A stretch of DNA of 64,000 nucleotides from NCBI GenBank assembly GCA_021234155.1, contig JAJEKV010000049.1:5203001-5267000 (forward strand). Reading direction: 5' to 3'. Below the pieces are notes generated by a model. The model saw only the letters and a program-made list of their open reading frames with translations, made no database searches and was not told the origin of the DNA. A program made the position numbers and the translations under genes. The DNA is from Isoetes taiwanensis (lineage: Eukaryota; Streptophyta; Lycopodiopsida; Isoetales; Isoetaceae). Numbering within the stretch: position 1 is the stretch's first letter; every line of letters starts with the position of its first letter. Positions 1-12,214 of the stretch are shown one piece after another.

Positions 1-306
1 TTCTCAAAGATTGATTTATGCTCTGGATATCATCAAATAAGGATTAAGGAGGAGGACATTCATAAATCTGCCTTTCGCACTAGATATGGGCATTATGAGT
101 TCACCGTTATGCCTTTTGGATTAACTAATGCCCCCGCAACGTTTATGCGGTTAATGAATGATGTCTTCCGACAATACTTGGATGATTTTGTTGTTATTTT
201 CTTTGACGACATTCTCGTCTATAGTAAAACCCTAGAGGAGCATGAGAAACATCTTCGGGTTGGCCCTAGAAAACTAAGATGCCACGCTCTTTGCCAAGTT
301 CTCTAA
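1..306 (+). pseudogene. Ty3/gypsy reverse transcriptase fragment
   Basis: The frame is open from base 1, so the gene begins outside the window. It reads [15 protein letters not shown], then [20 protein letters not shown], then the catalytic FFDDILVYS. These are the palm motifs of Ty3/gypsy RTs, which copy the element RNA into cDNA in virus-like particles. The frame breaks after EEHEKHL at about 255; out-of-frame residues of the usual continuation (CKFA, VDYLGHIIS) follow to about 360. It belongs to the same decayed pol as the RNase H, integrase and chromodomain pieces downstream on this strand. The catalytic aspartates are intact but the gene is broken by frameshifts, so it cannot be functional. 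Confidence 0.9.
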
Positions 307-756
307 ATGCAAGTTTGCCACTCCCAAGGTGGATTATTTGGGACATATCATTTCAGCAGAGGGCATTGGCTGCATCCAAAACCCAAGATAGAGGCAAGAG
401 GGAATGGTCTGTTCTGTAATGTTTAAGGTCCAAGTTTTTAGGATTGAATGGATATTATGGAAATTTGTTAAGGATTTTGCAAAGATTGCAGGTGACTCTT
501 ACTAATCTTACAAAGCATGAAAAAGTGAAGGATTGGATTGAGCATTGGAAAGCAAAGGTTCAGTGGAAGTTTCAAACAGCTTTAAAGATGCTTTAACGAC
601 AAAAGACCAAACATTACATTACCCTCCATTTCGAGAAGGATAAGCTAGTGGCAACTTAATGCTTAGAAGATTGCTACGGGGAGTCCTAATGCAGAGGGAG
701 GGTTATTGCCTATGATTCAAAGAAAGTGAACGAAAAGCATAAATGATACCCTACCC

Positions 757-1035
757 ATGATCAGTGAATTGTTAGCAGTTGTCCATGCTCATGGATATGG
801 AGACACTACCTTCTTGGTAGAAGATTCCCAACCTGATACCGGATCATCGAGTCTCCATTTATCCATCCACCAAATCTCAATCTCCTGGCCGAGAAGATGG
901 ATGGAATTCACGGAGGAGTATGACTTTGAGATTATGTATAAGCACAGGAAACACAATGTGGTTGAGGATGCATTGTCACGCCATCCCTTGGTAACCCGAA
1001 CCCATTGTAATGCAATTTCTACACTCACCCGGTGA
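757..1035 (+). pseudogene. Ty3/gypsy RNase H remnant
   Basis: The RNase H domain of Ty3 pol degrades the RNA of the RNA-DNA hybrid. Only its tail is clear here: a tryptophan-arginine start, then EEYDFEIMYKHRKHNVVEDA and LSRHP, matching the usual Y-(D/E)-F-x-I...GK-x-N-x-V-A-D-A-L-S-R ending. The stretch between 310 and 757 keeps only scattered out-of-frame similarity. The domain lies between the RT and integrase pieces, as expected for Ty3/gypsy order. It is non-functional. Confidence 0.75.
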
Positions 1036-1423
1036 GTTTGGGAAGCAGATAGAAACGGACCTTGGCCACGGATCCCGAAGTTAGTGGATATTTGGGATAG
1101 TTTGGCTAAGGAAGCTCATGACCGATAAGGAGCATGAGGCTTTCCGCTCATATAAGAAAGAGGGCAGATTGTTATATTACAAGGATAAGTTGTGTGTACC
1201 GAGACTTTGAGTACGTGAAGTCGATTCTCCATGACACACACAAACAGCCCTATAGCTGGTCATGCGGGGTTTATGAACCTACTTTAAGATTCGCCCCGGC
1301 TATTCACGCCTTCTATGAAAAGGACATTTGCCGTACATTAAGCAAAGGTGGGTGTGTCAACAAACCACCAAAGCAGATTAAGGATTCGGCGAAGTTGCAA
1401 CCTCCGGATGTGCCCAACGCTAA

Positions 1424-2068
1424 GTGGAAGTGATAACCATGGATTTAATTGTGGGCCTTCCCCGTACTCTCCATGGCTATGATGCGTTAATAGTAGTGGT
1501 CGACAAGTTGTCGAAAATAGCTCATTTCTTGCCATGTCGTACCACGGATATAGCCTTTGATACCGCTCTACTATTTGCCAAGGAGATCTTCAGATTACAC
1601 GGAATGCCACGCGTTATTATATCCGACAGGGATCCCAAATTCATAAGTGCATTCTAGAAAGATTTCTTTGCTACCATCCAGACTAAGCTTGCTATGAGTA
1701 CAGCATATCATCCTCAGATAGATGGTCAGACTAAGCGTACCAATCGTATCATAGAGGATATGTTACGAAGTTATGTATGGAGTAAGCAATCCCAATGGGC
1801 TGACTATATTTATCTGGTCGAATTCGCCTATAACAGTATGAAACAGGAATCTTCCAGAATGTCCCCCTTTATGATAAATTATGGTTATCAATGCCTTACT
1901 ACAGACACATGGCATAACCCCGTTTCTAAAGTGGAGGTTTCTCAGCAACTCCTCCTAGAAATGCAAGCTTTGGTTGAGGAAGTACGTGGGTACTTATTAG
2001 CGGCACGCAGTCGTCAAAAGAGTGTAGCAGATAAGCCTGTAACCCCACGGGTCTTCAGTGGAGGGTGA
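1424..2068 (+). pseudogene. Ty3/gypsy integrase core, broken
   Basis: The integrase joins retrotransposon cDNA to the genome. The catalytic core reads MDLIVGLPRT, then DKLSKIAHFLPC, then ISDRDPKFIS, which supply the two Asp residues. A stop codon (1655-1657) interrupts it, and the same frame resumes at about 1694 with TAYHPQIDGQTKRTNR. The third catalytic residue, normally Glu in the G-Q-T-E-R motif, is Lys here. The following AYNS and SPF(M) motifs are typical. The N-terminal zinc-binding domain (about 1250-1400) is too decayed to read. A stop plus loss of the catalytic Glu make this copy dead. Confidence 0.88.
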
Positions 2069-2239
2069 ATCGTTTGGCTTAAGATTAAAGGTGAAACAAG
2101 CCAAGCTTTAAAATTGGTAACTGCAAGAAGTTGGCACCTAGATGGGCTGGCCTGCTCAAGATCAACGTTGTTGGGAAACGGGTATATCGCTGGACTTGCC
2201 ACCCGTCCAAGATCCACAAGGTCTTTCATGTCGGGTCTT

Positions 2240-2523
2240 CTAAAGCATCACACCCCTGCATCCGGAGGAGATCTTGATACACACCCTACTTGAAATGACG
2301 GAAGAGCATTTGGATATAGTGCCCGAAGCTCTTCTTGATCGAGCATATAAGGGGTATTTCGGAGGACCCAGATGCCGCAGAATACTTGGTCAAGTGGAAA
2401 ACTTACCCGGTGGAGGATGCTACGTGGGTGATGGAAAGCGACCTTGAGAAGCACTATTCGGACTTCATGCGCGAATCTCAAGGCCGCACCATCAACGATG
2501 CTATCAACCCGCTCCCGCGGTAA
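2240..2523 (+). pseudogene. Integrase C-terminal chromodomain
   Basis: A short chromodomain ends this pol. It reads EYLVKWKTYPVEDATWV followed by E-x-D-L, the canonical Y-L-V-K-W-K-G-Y...A-T-W-E signature. Chromodomains at the integrase C terminus define chromoviruses and are known to steer insertion toward modified chromatin. The preceding linker at 2240-2335 is frameshifted. The reading frame ends at a TAA at 2521-2523, and no further coding capacity follows before the LTR. Confidence 0.85.
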
Positions 2524-3162
2524 GCTTGAAGGCTTGATTCGCCGAGAATCAGGCGATGGAGGGTAGATGCATCGCGGTTGACACGATTCGAAGATGATGG
2601 GATCATCTTCCCATTATTCCCTAGGGCGTGGGTGTCTTGTCCAATGGACACGACCGCCGAAGCGCTTCCTTGTAAAGCATGTAGTTGATAGCGCGATTCA
2701 TCTTGGCTATAATAGGAACTTCTAACCATTCCTTACGCTTAATGAATCACGAACCATAGACATGGTAGATTCCTTGTAGGTAAATTTTCTTTTATTTCTT
2801 ATAGGGGTGGACCTTCAACCACAACCTAATTATTTCATCTATATAAACCGATATATTCACATAATGAGCCCTGATTAAAAGACGTGACACGCCCATGTAT
2901 AGAGGGTTGTCGATGGCCCAACTTTTCCAGTTTCCATTGTGTTTACATGCAGTTCCTTCTTGTTACCATGCTATTTGATATTGGACTTCGGTCCTTGGAC
3001 TTGTTGCTTATGATAATCATGTGAACTGCACTCCGGTGCTTAAACTGTTTTAAACTTTGAAGTTTTAATATATTAACTTCTGAAATAAGGAATTCCCTTC
3101 CTTCATAATGTCATTTACTACATTTGTATCTAACCCCAATGCTGAGGACAACATTAATTCTA
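2524..3162 (+). other. Non-coding tail between gypsy pol and 3' LTR
   Basis: This stretch has no convincing ORF. It lies between the chromodomain stop and a purine tract that precedes a TG dinucleotide, so it is probably the 3' untranslated region of the gypsy element. Confidence 0.5.
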
Positions 3163-3174
3163 AGGAGGGGAGAA
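3163..3174 (+). promoter_or_regulatory. Polypurine tract of the gypsy element
   Basis: AGGAGGGGAGAA directly precedes TGTGGACG. A purine run next to a 5'-TG is the plus-strand primer site of LTR retrotransposons and marks the 3' LTR start. It agrees in orientation with the upstream pol. Confidence 0.65.
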
Positions 3175-3900
3175 TGTGGACGTTCAAGCATTTTTATACG
3201 ATAATGCATTATAAATGTATTGACACATCACCCAGTATAGATACGCCACCATGGGGTATGGTAACCTAGGGGTTGACCTAGAAGGGATTAAATTAGCTAT
3301 GCTAATTTAATTATTAAGGATAATAACCTATAATTAAGGAATTAATATTTGAAAAGGATAATTAAGCTAATTATGGTTTGGGAAAGCGCCACCTGGCCAA
3401 ACTTGATTGGCCAGCATGGTGAATACTACTTTGAACCATTAAGTGGATCACCACCCCATATCAACCAGAATCGACCAAGAGGAGCTGAGCGCCACCTTTG
3501 AGGAACTGAGCGCCACCCTTGCCTACCACGTATCTACGTAGCTAGAGCTGAACGTCGAGTCCCAGGAAGATGGAAGCGCCAAACGATAACGGGTCCAGCA
3601 GGAACTCGGGTAGGTGGCTAGTATAGGCTGATATTCGAGGGTAGCGCCCCTGTTGGGCACTTGTTGTGTTGTTTTGTCTGTTCTCTCTGTGTTTTACTCG
3701 TAGGAGCTAACCCTTGGTTGTAAAGGTAAGTTCTCTTTATATTCTGATTCTGGTTTTGCTCTTAGAGGATGGATTGATAGTTCTTTGCATGGTATTACTC
3801 TGGAAATGGGGGAATTAAGGGGGGTAGAGACCTCTGAGCTCATGTATGATAGTATGCTCCTAGATAGAGCCCTGTAATATTCCCATTAATTGCGGCCTGT
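3175..3900 (+). mobile_element. Start of gypsy 3' LTR (right end not resolved)
   Basis: The LTR probably begins TGTGGACGTT right after the polypurine tract. A TATA-like stretch (ATTATAAATG) lies about 35 bases in. No second copy is in the window because the 5' part of the element is off the left edge, so the CA end cannot be fixed. The given end is a guess; the LTR may extend toward 4900. Confidence 0.4.
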
Positions 3901-5400
3901 GCACAAGAGACCACCGAGTCGTGGATGCTATGGAATGGCTTAGCACCAAACAAGGGACACAATGGTGAAATGGGGGTGGGGTCTTGCACGAACATAAAAG
4001 GCTCTGAGACTCCCTATGGAGCTCCCCGATAGCCGTCCACGTAGAGGGCCGGGTATGGGTCGACACTCCACAGGTGTAGAGGTGTGATCGTATGGAGCAT
4101 CTTGCACTTTGAGTAGATTTAGGTGAGTAAGCGCAGGTCACAGGATGCGGGGGTCGCTTGATGCGCACGTATTCTCTAGCTCACCCATGGAACCACGGGT
4201 GATCACGGAAGGGATGCCTCCCCCACCGGGCCTCATCGGACGGGGCTTCATGAACCCCGTAGTAGGCTCGTAGGGTGATACCTTGAGTCTGCGTGTCCGG
4301 AAGGCTATAGTGATGCCATAGCATGATTCGACTTATCTGCAAAGTGTGCACAGGAGGGGCGGATGGAGTGGACAACCCTAGCCGATGTTCTATGCCGATA
4401 GCGCCATGTCAAGATCTTGGCCTGCTGATCTCTTGAGACCCTAGCCGTACCGGTCGATCCCTACCGGAAGTCGAGGCTGGGGTAGAACCCAGGTTTGGGG
4501 TGTTTTCCTTAGTATTAAATGCATATTCTTTGTGGTTGTCACTTGATGGATGTGCCACCCTTCGTGGTGGTAAATTATGATATGATTATCTTTGTGTGCT
4601 AACCTTGTATTCACGCTTCCGCGACGTAGGAGCCCCATTGAAAGCGTGGGCCGAATGACCCCTCTGTGTCCTTCACTTGGGCATCTTCCTATAGATGGCC
4701 GAGTCAGATGGAGGGCCCTACTCATGGTGAGTTGGTTGCCATGGGAGGGGAAAGTCCCCGTATGTATACGTCCGAGGTGCATTATATGTTAGGAGCGTCA
4801 CAAGAGATAATAGAGACATTTTCAAAGAACACCGAGCATCATTGTCAAAGCAAAGGCGGTCGGGGCCAATGGAGAGTCGGTCGAAGCACATAAACCCCGA
4901 CACTCAGAGACCTCGATGTACCAAGGAGAGAATACTACGATGGGATCTAGGCTAAGGAATGAGATCAAAGTACAGGAAGCTCTAATGTTCATGCAACGTC
5001 AAGGGCTACACAGGGAACTGGCCAGAGCCAGGGAATTGAATCAGGCAGGGATACACGCGGGAGTCAGGAATGGCAAAGTATACCGGGGACACAGGGATTA
5101 ACAAAGACAACAGAAATGGAGAAGGAGAATATCAACCCCTTGGTGGTCATGCCACAAGGGCAGGAAAGCAGAGCATTGGGGAGGGGGGGGGGAGGGGCGG
5201 GCGACAAAGGCGATAGTCCCAAAAAGTGATTCAAAGGCCTGAGAGGGCTTGAGAAAGAAGTTAAACCTGGTCAAGACCGAACACACCAAAGCTGGAATCA
5301 TGGGCCCAACCTCGATCACAAAGGCCAGAGGACGATCGAGAAGAGTAGGCAATGGGGCAAAACACACAGAAACCCCAAAGGAGCAGCCTCGAGGGAAGAG
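3901..5400. other. Unassigned GC-richer stretch
   Basis: Several open frames occur here, but none shows a family motif or consistent codon signal. The left part may still be gypsy LTR. The right part, from about 4900, could be the leader or ORF1 region of the LINE whose endonuclease follows, because it is purine-rich on the same strand and runs into it without a break. There is a G-run at about 5178-5192. Confidence 0.3.
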
Positions 5401-6690
5401 ACGCTGACGATATGGTACTGGAATTGTACCGGATACCCTTGGGATGATGGGGAGAGGCTCGAGGGAGCACATAACTGCGACATAATCTGTCTGGTAGAGA
5501 CATGGGAACACAACATCAAGCGGTTACCAGAGGAAGAGGGATACCAGCTATTCACATGCTGGAAAGATAAGGATTTTTAGATAGGAAGAGGAAGCGCAGC
5601 CCTAGCCTGTTATGTGAAAGACAATGTAGCAAACAGTGCACGTATTTTACATTCGGATATCAATAAAAGATACATGATACTGAGTATTCAATTGCAAAAC
5701 AAAAAAAATCTAATTTTGATTATAGTATATTATCCGCCAAACAGTGACAAACTAGAATTGCTAGATTTGGGGGAGAGTATGATGAAGTGGAAGGAACAGG
5801 GGCCAATGATTCTAATAGGGGACCTAAACGCCAGAACGGGTCAGGAACAAGCACAAAACACAAGCATAAATGAAACGAATGGACAGTTGATACATACTGC
5901 GAGATCACAGGATTGGAAAAGAAGTTTAGTAGACAAGACAGAGATCAATGCCAAAGGTGAACTACTGCACGAAGTATGCACGGTGATAGGGGTCATTGTA
6001 GCTAATGGGGTACAAAAATGGGGAGGATCAGGGAATTTCACGAGCCATAACGCACACGGGAGAAGCATAGTAGATTATGTGATTATGAATGACCGAGAAG
6101 TAGAAATAGTCTCGGGATTTGTGCTACTAGAATGGCCGATTGGGAAAAGGGAAAGTTATAGACCCATACAACTAACACTCAAAGGGGACGAGCAGGCGAA
6201 AATGAAAATACACTTTCAGGATAAATATGCAGATACATTCGTGCAATCTATCGAAGCAGAAATGGGAAAATGGGAATGGGGAGAGCATAGGGCAGACGAG
6301 AATGGAAACATGCTTAATGACATAACGGTGAAGGTGGCAACAGAAGTTTTTAGAAAACGAAAAAGACCCAAGAGGAACAATGCTTTTAAGGCCTCAGTAT
6401 GGTATGATGAGGAATGCAGGGAACAAAAAAGAAAAGTCAGAGCGCATATAGGCAGAGAGACATATCAAACAGAAAGAGCGGTATACCTAAGAATGTTGAA
6501 GTCAAAACGAAACAAAAATCTGGTACAGCACCAATGGGGCCTGGCTAAATTGCTAAAAAGACAACCCCGAAATTTCTGGAAGGGATTTAAAGGGAAGGGA
6601 GAGGGGAATAGGAAAACTGAGAACACACATGACAGCATTGGAGCATCTGGATGGGAGAAATACCTTTAGAAACTATATAAGACGAACAAT
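5401..6690 (+). pseudogene. LINE endonuclease (APE type), truncated before RT
   Basis: One frame can be followed from about 5404 (WYWNCTG), through CDIICLVETWE with the catalytic Glu, a TAG stop at 5578-5580, GRGSAALACYVKDN, VYYPPNS, GDLNARTG and then G-R-S-I-V-D-Y-V-I. This is the order of an APE-like endonuclease, which nicks target DNA for target-primed reverse transcription. The last motif, usually S-D-H-x-P, reads ESYRPI, so the catalytic His is missing. The frame continues through the Trp-rich linker (QPRNFWKGFKG) and ends at 6667-6669. No RT domain follows. With an internal stop, a lost His and a missing RT it is non-functional. Confidence 0.85.
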
Positions 6691-7892
6691 GCAAATATTT
6701 GAAACTCTTTAATTTTGTTTAGCAAACTTGACTTTAAACAAGCAAGTTGCTATTCAATTTTTAACCCCTTTCCAAATTTTGGTTTACCATACACCACAAC
6801 CTTCATTGGCTTCATTGTATTTCTTATCGTCCCCTAGGACGATTTTAGCCGACCTATGTTGATGAGTTAACATTGTTGTCTTTGCTGTCTATTCCAAATT
6901 ATGTAATCTATGTTGCTTAGTATTGTTATTGTGTAATATCTTTTTATCTAATTCTGGTACTATTTTTTCTATGGCCGCATTCTCTACTTAAAACAGATAT
7001 CATTACGGCATGAACATATGGAACATAGACTTGTCCATGTTTTGGCACCTTGTTGTGCTAAACATAGACCAAGCCCATATCATTGGGACAAATCCATAGT
7101 GCTTTGGCACCTTGTTTCAAGTATCTTCCTAGGTGTTGGCATGAACAATGTTAGAGTTGATATTCTAGATTTAATCTAAAGCTGTGGATTTGGTAGCAGT
7201 ACATCCAATTTGGCTCAAGACTTATCTTGATAATCATTTTTACCAAAACAATTCAGGATGTCAACACATTAGCTAAAGTCAAAACTAGTCATTGTCGTCG
7301 ATGTATAAATCCGTCTTTGTCAGGAGGTCCACAATCCTATTCATTGTTGTATTCCTTGTTTGGGTTCCATAGGTCAATTGATCTCTGTGGACGATAAAAA
7401 TCAATTCAATTCAAGTCAATTCAAATCAATTCAATTATCTCCTCTTGCAACAAAGGGTTGTTGCGTCTATTAGAATGGGGCACATCTTTTGACGGGAGAA
7501 CATGACATGTCACTATTGCCAATAAAGGCTGAAAAGCATACATTGCAAAATTGTCCTATTTCTTAACATGGACGACGTGAACATGCAAACCCCATTGCTT
7601 AGCTCTTACCTCATCTCCACTTCAGAGGACACCTTCAATCTCTCGTTTGGCTTCATACTTTTAAAATTTTGATGCTTTATTGGCATGTTTGACAAGTAAC
7701 ATATAGCAATAACATTGAGTAGTGGATTCGTTAATGCGTCATCCCCTATTTCCACCCGAAAATGTTGACAAAAGTGGTTGTCACCGACATTTAAACATAC
7801 AAAGCACTACTATTGAAAGTCAACGGTCCCACCGACATATATGTACACAATTACAATGGAACGCTTTGTTGCTAAAACTTGAAAATGCCTAC
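6691..7892. other. AT-rich stretch without genes
   Basis: No supportable coding frame is present. A short degenerate repeat of CAATTCAA units occurs at about 7400-7435. Confidence 0.5.
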
Positions 7893-8052
7893 CAACTATT
7901 ACTAGTTAATGATTATTGAATTTGGTTTCGACGTGGAACAATTGCGATCAACTATTACTAGTTAATGATTATTGAATTTGGTTTCGACGTGGAACGATTG
8001 CAATCAACTATTACTAGTTAATGATTATTGAATCTGGTTTCAATGTGGAACA
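7893..8052. repeat. 56-bp tandem repeat, about 2.9 copies
   Basis: Units start at 7893, 7949 and 8005 with CAACTATTACTAGTTAATG and end in a GGTTTCGACGTGGAAC block. The first two units are nearly identical; the third has diverged (GGTTTCAATGTGG). It looks like a local minisatellite. Confidence 0.9.
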
Positions 8053-8854
8053 CATGCCATCTCATAATATAAGTCAAAACCCCTTAAGGATATCATGGTT
8101 GCAACCATGCATAGGCTAAAAAACGTGCAAAATACACTAAAATTGAGGATGTGATAACAACCAATATTTAGAGGTCATATGCAGTGGCCATTTTAACCGA
8201 TTAGCCTACTAAACTTAAACCATAGTTCTATTGTCAATATTCTATTTTAGTTGTTGACAGTTATATAAAATTGCTTGTGTCCTTCTTGTTGTTTGATGGT
8301 GTTATGAGTTTTGTATTACATACTTTAATGCCTACTTGACCGCCAAAATCTCTTCTGGCCTAATTATATACAAATCATGGATCCAAATCCATAAAAGTAG
8401 ATGCCCCCAATCCATACTCCCGTCTCCCATCCCCCATCCCCATGTTTTATTGCAATAGTCATGCGAGAAGCATTATAGAGAGGAGTTATTTGCAATCGGC
8501 TGGAAAATTCCACATACCTTACCTTTTTGTCTTCTCTATCTTCTTTGTTTGTATTTTTATCTCTATGTTGTTTATGGGAGATTGGCTTTTCAGGGGTTTT
8601 GGCCAAAATCCAAAAGGCCAATAATCTATAGGCGTTGGATAATAACATGTAAATAATAGTCCAACCAAATCCAATATCATAAATACTTTGTTATCATTAT
8701 TTCTTCCCACTGATTACAAGCAATACAAACTAAAAGTGAACTCAATGTTTTCGAAACACCACCATCAAACCATAAGTAAGCAAATTTTTCTTGTTTAGGC
8801 AAAGCTACCTGCATAGGGAGTTCTAAATTAGATGTTGGATTACCTGCATTCAAT
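8053..8854. other. No gene seen
   Basis: AT-rich sequence with only short random frames on both strands. Confidence 0.5.
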
Positions 8855-9501
8855 TCAAACTCTACAGGGATTTGACAACAGCATCTCTTCCTCTATGAAA
8901 TTTAAGGCTTCAAATTCACCTACTTTGTTGTAGAGTGTTACCCTTTTCTTACCATTGGAAATAGTGCATTCTCCTTTTGACCAAACATGCCTGGCATCAA
9001 CTGTAGATAGCCACTTCCTTTCCAAAAGCAAATCATAAATATCTGATTTCTCTTCTATCCCTTCAAAAGCAACCACAACAAAATTAGCTGCAATAACAAT
9101 ACCTTCCACATCAATTGGCACATTGCTAACTATCTCTACAGGGCTGATTTTTGTGTTTGAGAAGGATTTACCATTGGAGCTTTCTTATCTATCTCAAAGC
9201 CACACATTCTCATTACATGGTGAGACATCACATTCAGACGTGATCCTCCATCTAAGAGAACATTGGTTAATATTTTCTTGGCCATTCTGGCAACACAAGT
9301 GAACGCCCCTAGATCATAATCTTCTTGAGTGAGCATGTGCTCCTCAATATGATTGGTTAGAGCAAACTCATCCTCTTTGGTCAAATTGAGTACCTTCTTC
9401 CTGTAGGATGGAGCTATCTTGAGAAGAGTCAACAGGTCAACACTGATTTTAGAATTCTTAAGCAAATACTCAAAATCCTCATTATCTTTATCTCTTTTCA
9501 A
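8855..9501 (-). pseudogene. Ty3-like aspartic protease region
   Basis: Read on the minus strand, this follows the zinc-knuckle frame. It contains ILTNVLLDGGSRLNVMS, in which D-G-G-S replaces the usual D-T/S-G catalytic signature, a variant seen in plant retrotransposon proteases. After a frameshift near 9160 it resumes with a second block ending DIYDLLLERKWL, matching the usual Y-D-(L/I)-L-L-G-R-x-W-L end of the protease. The protease would cut the Gag-Pol polyprotein. No RT follows, so the element is truncated at about 8855. Confidence 0.75.
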
Positions 9502-10007
9502 ATATTCTGAACAAGGGGAGGAGGCACAACCATATTTTGCTCGATTTCTTTGTGTCCCACAGTATTGAAATCCTCATTGATTTGTGCTGGCTCTTTTACC
9601 TTTTCATTGTTCATTCCTCTTGTATGCACAACCATAATTTCCTCCTGTTCTTCAATCTCCTGCACAAATCTGATAGAAGCATCTTGCTCACTAGATTTAG
9701 ATTTTTCTTGCCTAGCAAAATACTCTTTTACACTACACCTATCCTCATAATGTCCTACAACTTTGCAAAATGCACACACAGGGCATTCCTTACCAAAATG
9801 CCCTCTTTTACCACATTTTGTACAAGGCCTATACCAGCAGTAATCAGAGGAATGAGTGTTTCTTGAACAGTGGGCACAGGGTGGATAAATCCTCTCAGGT
9901 CTAGAGTTCTTCATCTTTTGAAGTTGTTTGGTCACCTCAACTAGAGCCTCTGATACTTTGGTTATTTCGGCTCTCACATCTGCTACAGGACCCTCAGCAT
10001 CCTCCAT
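9498..10007 (-). pseudogene. Gag nucleocapsid with CCHC zinc knuckles
   Basis: Three Cys/His knuckles can be seen on the minus strand: CAHCSRNTHSSDYC, CTKCGKRGHFGKEC and CAFCKVVGHYEDRC. Zinc knuckles bind element RNA during particle assembly. The frame is continuous with the gag ORF upstream, separated only by a TAA codon at about 10008-10013, and leads by a frameshift at about 9498 into the protease. Confidence 0.85.
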
Positions 10008-10010
10008 TTT

Positions 10011-10766
10011 TTATTTCTTCTTCTCTTTCTGCACAGCATAAACTGGTACAGGTCCTAGTCCCATGTACTCCTGCTCATAATCTGGAAAGAATAGGTCATG
10101 AGGTGAGTGCATATCATCTGGTAAGTAAGAAATCATATCTGCAATTTCAGTGGCCTTAGTAAAAGCCTTATGTATTATGTCAAAGCCTTCTTGATTTTGG
10201 ATCTTGAGCATCTTCCTGTGTACTCTTGGTCTACTGCTCAGACCTCTGATAAAAGATGCCACCAGATGTAAAGTATGGTTTGGAACTTGGTTAATCTGAC
10301 ACTTAACAAGATAGAGATTAAATCTTTCAACATATTGGTGAACACTCTCACCATGCTTTATATGAAAGGTTTGTAGTTCAAAAATAAAATCCTGAGGATC
10401 TAATAGCTTACCAAACCTTGCCAAGAATTTCTTGACTAATTGATCCCATGAGTTAGCTCCTAAACTCATAACATATTCAAGCCAAGCTCTGACCTCATCA
10501 TTCTTGAAACACTTTTTAAACTCAGAGAATTTGCAACCTTTCTTGTGTCCATATTCTTGATAGTACTCCTCAAAAGTTTTCAGAAAATTGTTAGCATTCA
10601 TGCTTGGATCAAAAGTAGGAACAGGAATTGGCATATTCAATTCAAAGTAATGGCAAGGCATACCTATATTTGCTTGTATACTCACTCCTGGTGCTGCAGC
10701 AGAAGCTTCATGATTCTCCTGTGCTTCAGCATGCTCAGATGCTTCATTAGTTCTCCTGGGAGTCAT
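10011..10766 (-). pseudogene. Ty3/gypsy Gag capsid (retrotrans_gag)
   Basis: This 251-codon minus-strand frame has the retrotransposon Gag pattern. Residues about 60-170 include FLKTFEEYYQEYG, a W-L-E-Y block, SWDQLVKKFLARFG and the Q/E-S-V-x-x-Y-x-x-R-F motif (GESVHQYVERFNLYL). Gag forms the particle that houses reverse transcription. Its stop is followed one codon later by the ATG of the zinc-knuckle frame in the same phase, so a single nonsense change may have split one Gag. I found no LTR or primer-binding site beside it. Confidence 0.82.
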
Positions 10767-11634
10767 GAGTTCAAATTCCAGGAAATTATCTCAATAGGAC
10801 CTCCAAAATGTTGAAGGTGTTCCTGGCAAAACCTTTAACCCAGTGGTTTAAAACCTCCAAGTTGCTTAAGGCAACCACTCTGCGTGAAAAATCCCAAGAA
10901 AAATAGGGATTATGAACCACTTTCCCTAAAGAAAAAAAAGTCTACCTTGCAAGAATGAATACAAGATGTAATCCAGAAAGTTTACTCATGATTTTTGATT
11001 CTGAAGCTACTCAAGACCTTGAAGGATGTCAGGAGCAAAGTCAGATGGATTTTGAGCAGTGCAAGCTTTCCAAAAATGCACCCTTGACCGGGTCAATTTT
11101 TGGTCAATATCCCTGGCAGAGAATCAAATTTTCTAACTCGATAAGGGCAACTCCTTTTTGGGATTTGATGCTTGGTTCCCTCTCTAGAATGTCTTCACAC
11201 AATGTGCAAGAACGCTCTTTGCAGAAAGATGTGTATCCTTTTGGAATTTTGGTTTTTGTTTGACTGTATCTTACAGACTATGAACAACAGATAAATCTAG
11301 AATTGCCAGATGTCTGGATGCACTTTCTTGCCTTTCTAAGCAGTATCAATGCCAACAATGTCTATGTGAATAATCAGATGAAGGTCTTGAGCACAATGCT
11401 AATATGGAGTAATAAAGACAGATCAATGGCCTAATGGTGCAGGCTTAACACTAGAGTTGTCCCGGGGACCATTTCTGGTCCAGAAATGGTCCGCCATACC
11501 CCCTGCCACATAAACCGATATATCTCGCAAGAGAAATTTTAATTTTAAAATATACCACCATTATTTGAGTCTTCACTTGATTCTTAACGACCTGTGAGAA
11601 TTTCATGACCACTGGATTCACCTTTATATTGGTA
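10767..11634. other. Possible leader of the minus-strand gypsy element
   Basis: No coding frame is convincing. The stretch lies upstream of gag in minus-strand sense, so it could hold its leader and 5' LTR, but no TG...CA pair or primer-binding site could be identified. Confidence 0.3.
11466..11492. repeat. Perfect 11-bp-stem inverted repeat
   Basis: GGACCATTTCT, a 5-base spacer GGTCC, then AGAAATGGTCC form a perfect hairpin. It lies about 140 bases outside the candidate Helitron end. Its role is unknown. Confidence 0.8.
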
Positions 11635-11645
11635 CTAGAAAAAGT

Positions 11646-11662
11646 GCCCAGCGTTGCTGGGC
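11646..11662 (-). terminator. Helitron 3' hairpin
   Basis: GCCCAGC-GTT-GCTGGGC is a perfect 7-bp stem. It ends 7 bases before the terminal CTAG (11635-11638 on the complementary strand). Such hairpins act as rolling-circle transposition terminators. Confidence 0.65.
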
Positions 11663-12214
11663 TATTCGTCATGCATAAGTTTACAAACTAATAAAGACTA
11701 TTGGTGGATTTACATTGCATACTTAAAAGCAAAAAATCGTATAAGTGCAATATTCAATGCTTTTCTACAACGTTCTAATGCACAAAGGCAATTACGCGTT
11801 TAACAAGCAAAAAAAGCTAGATTTACCATTGACAATGCAAAGCATGCTATTCAATGCAAGTACAAAGGCCTTGCACAAATCTTTTTTTTAGCTACGTTTG
11901 AAGTATAGACAACAGTTGACCCCTTTCTTGACATAGAAGCATTATTATGAACTTTTAACCTCTCCCACTCACAACACCCTTAATGTTCACATACTAAATA
12001 GTCTAAAAAATACCAATTGACTTTGCTCCGCTAGATAGTCTTGAAGTGTGCATTGATACCATGACTTTGCACCATAAGAACTTGTGATGGCTGCATTACT
12101 GAATATTACATACATAACTCCTTATGTGTACATTTTGTCTTCATATGGATTGTTATTAACACTATCTTATTTGCTTAGGATAGACACACAAGAGCCTCTA
12201 TAGGCCTACATCCC

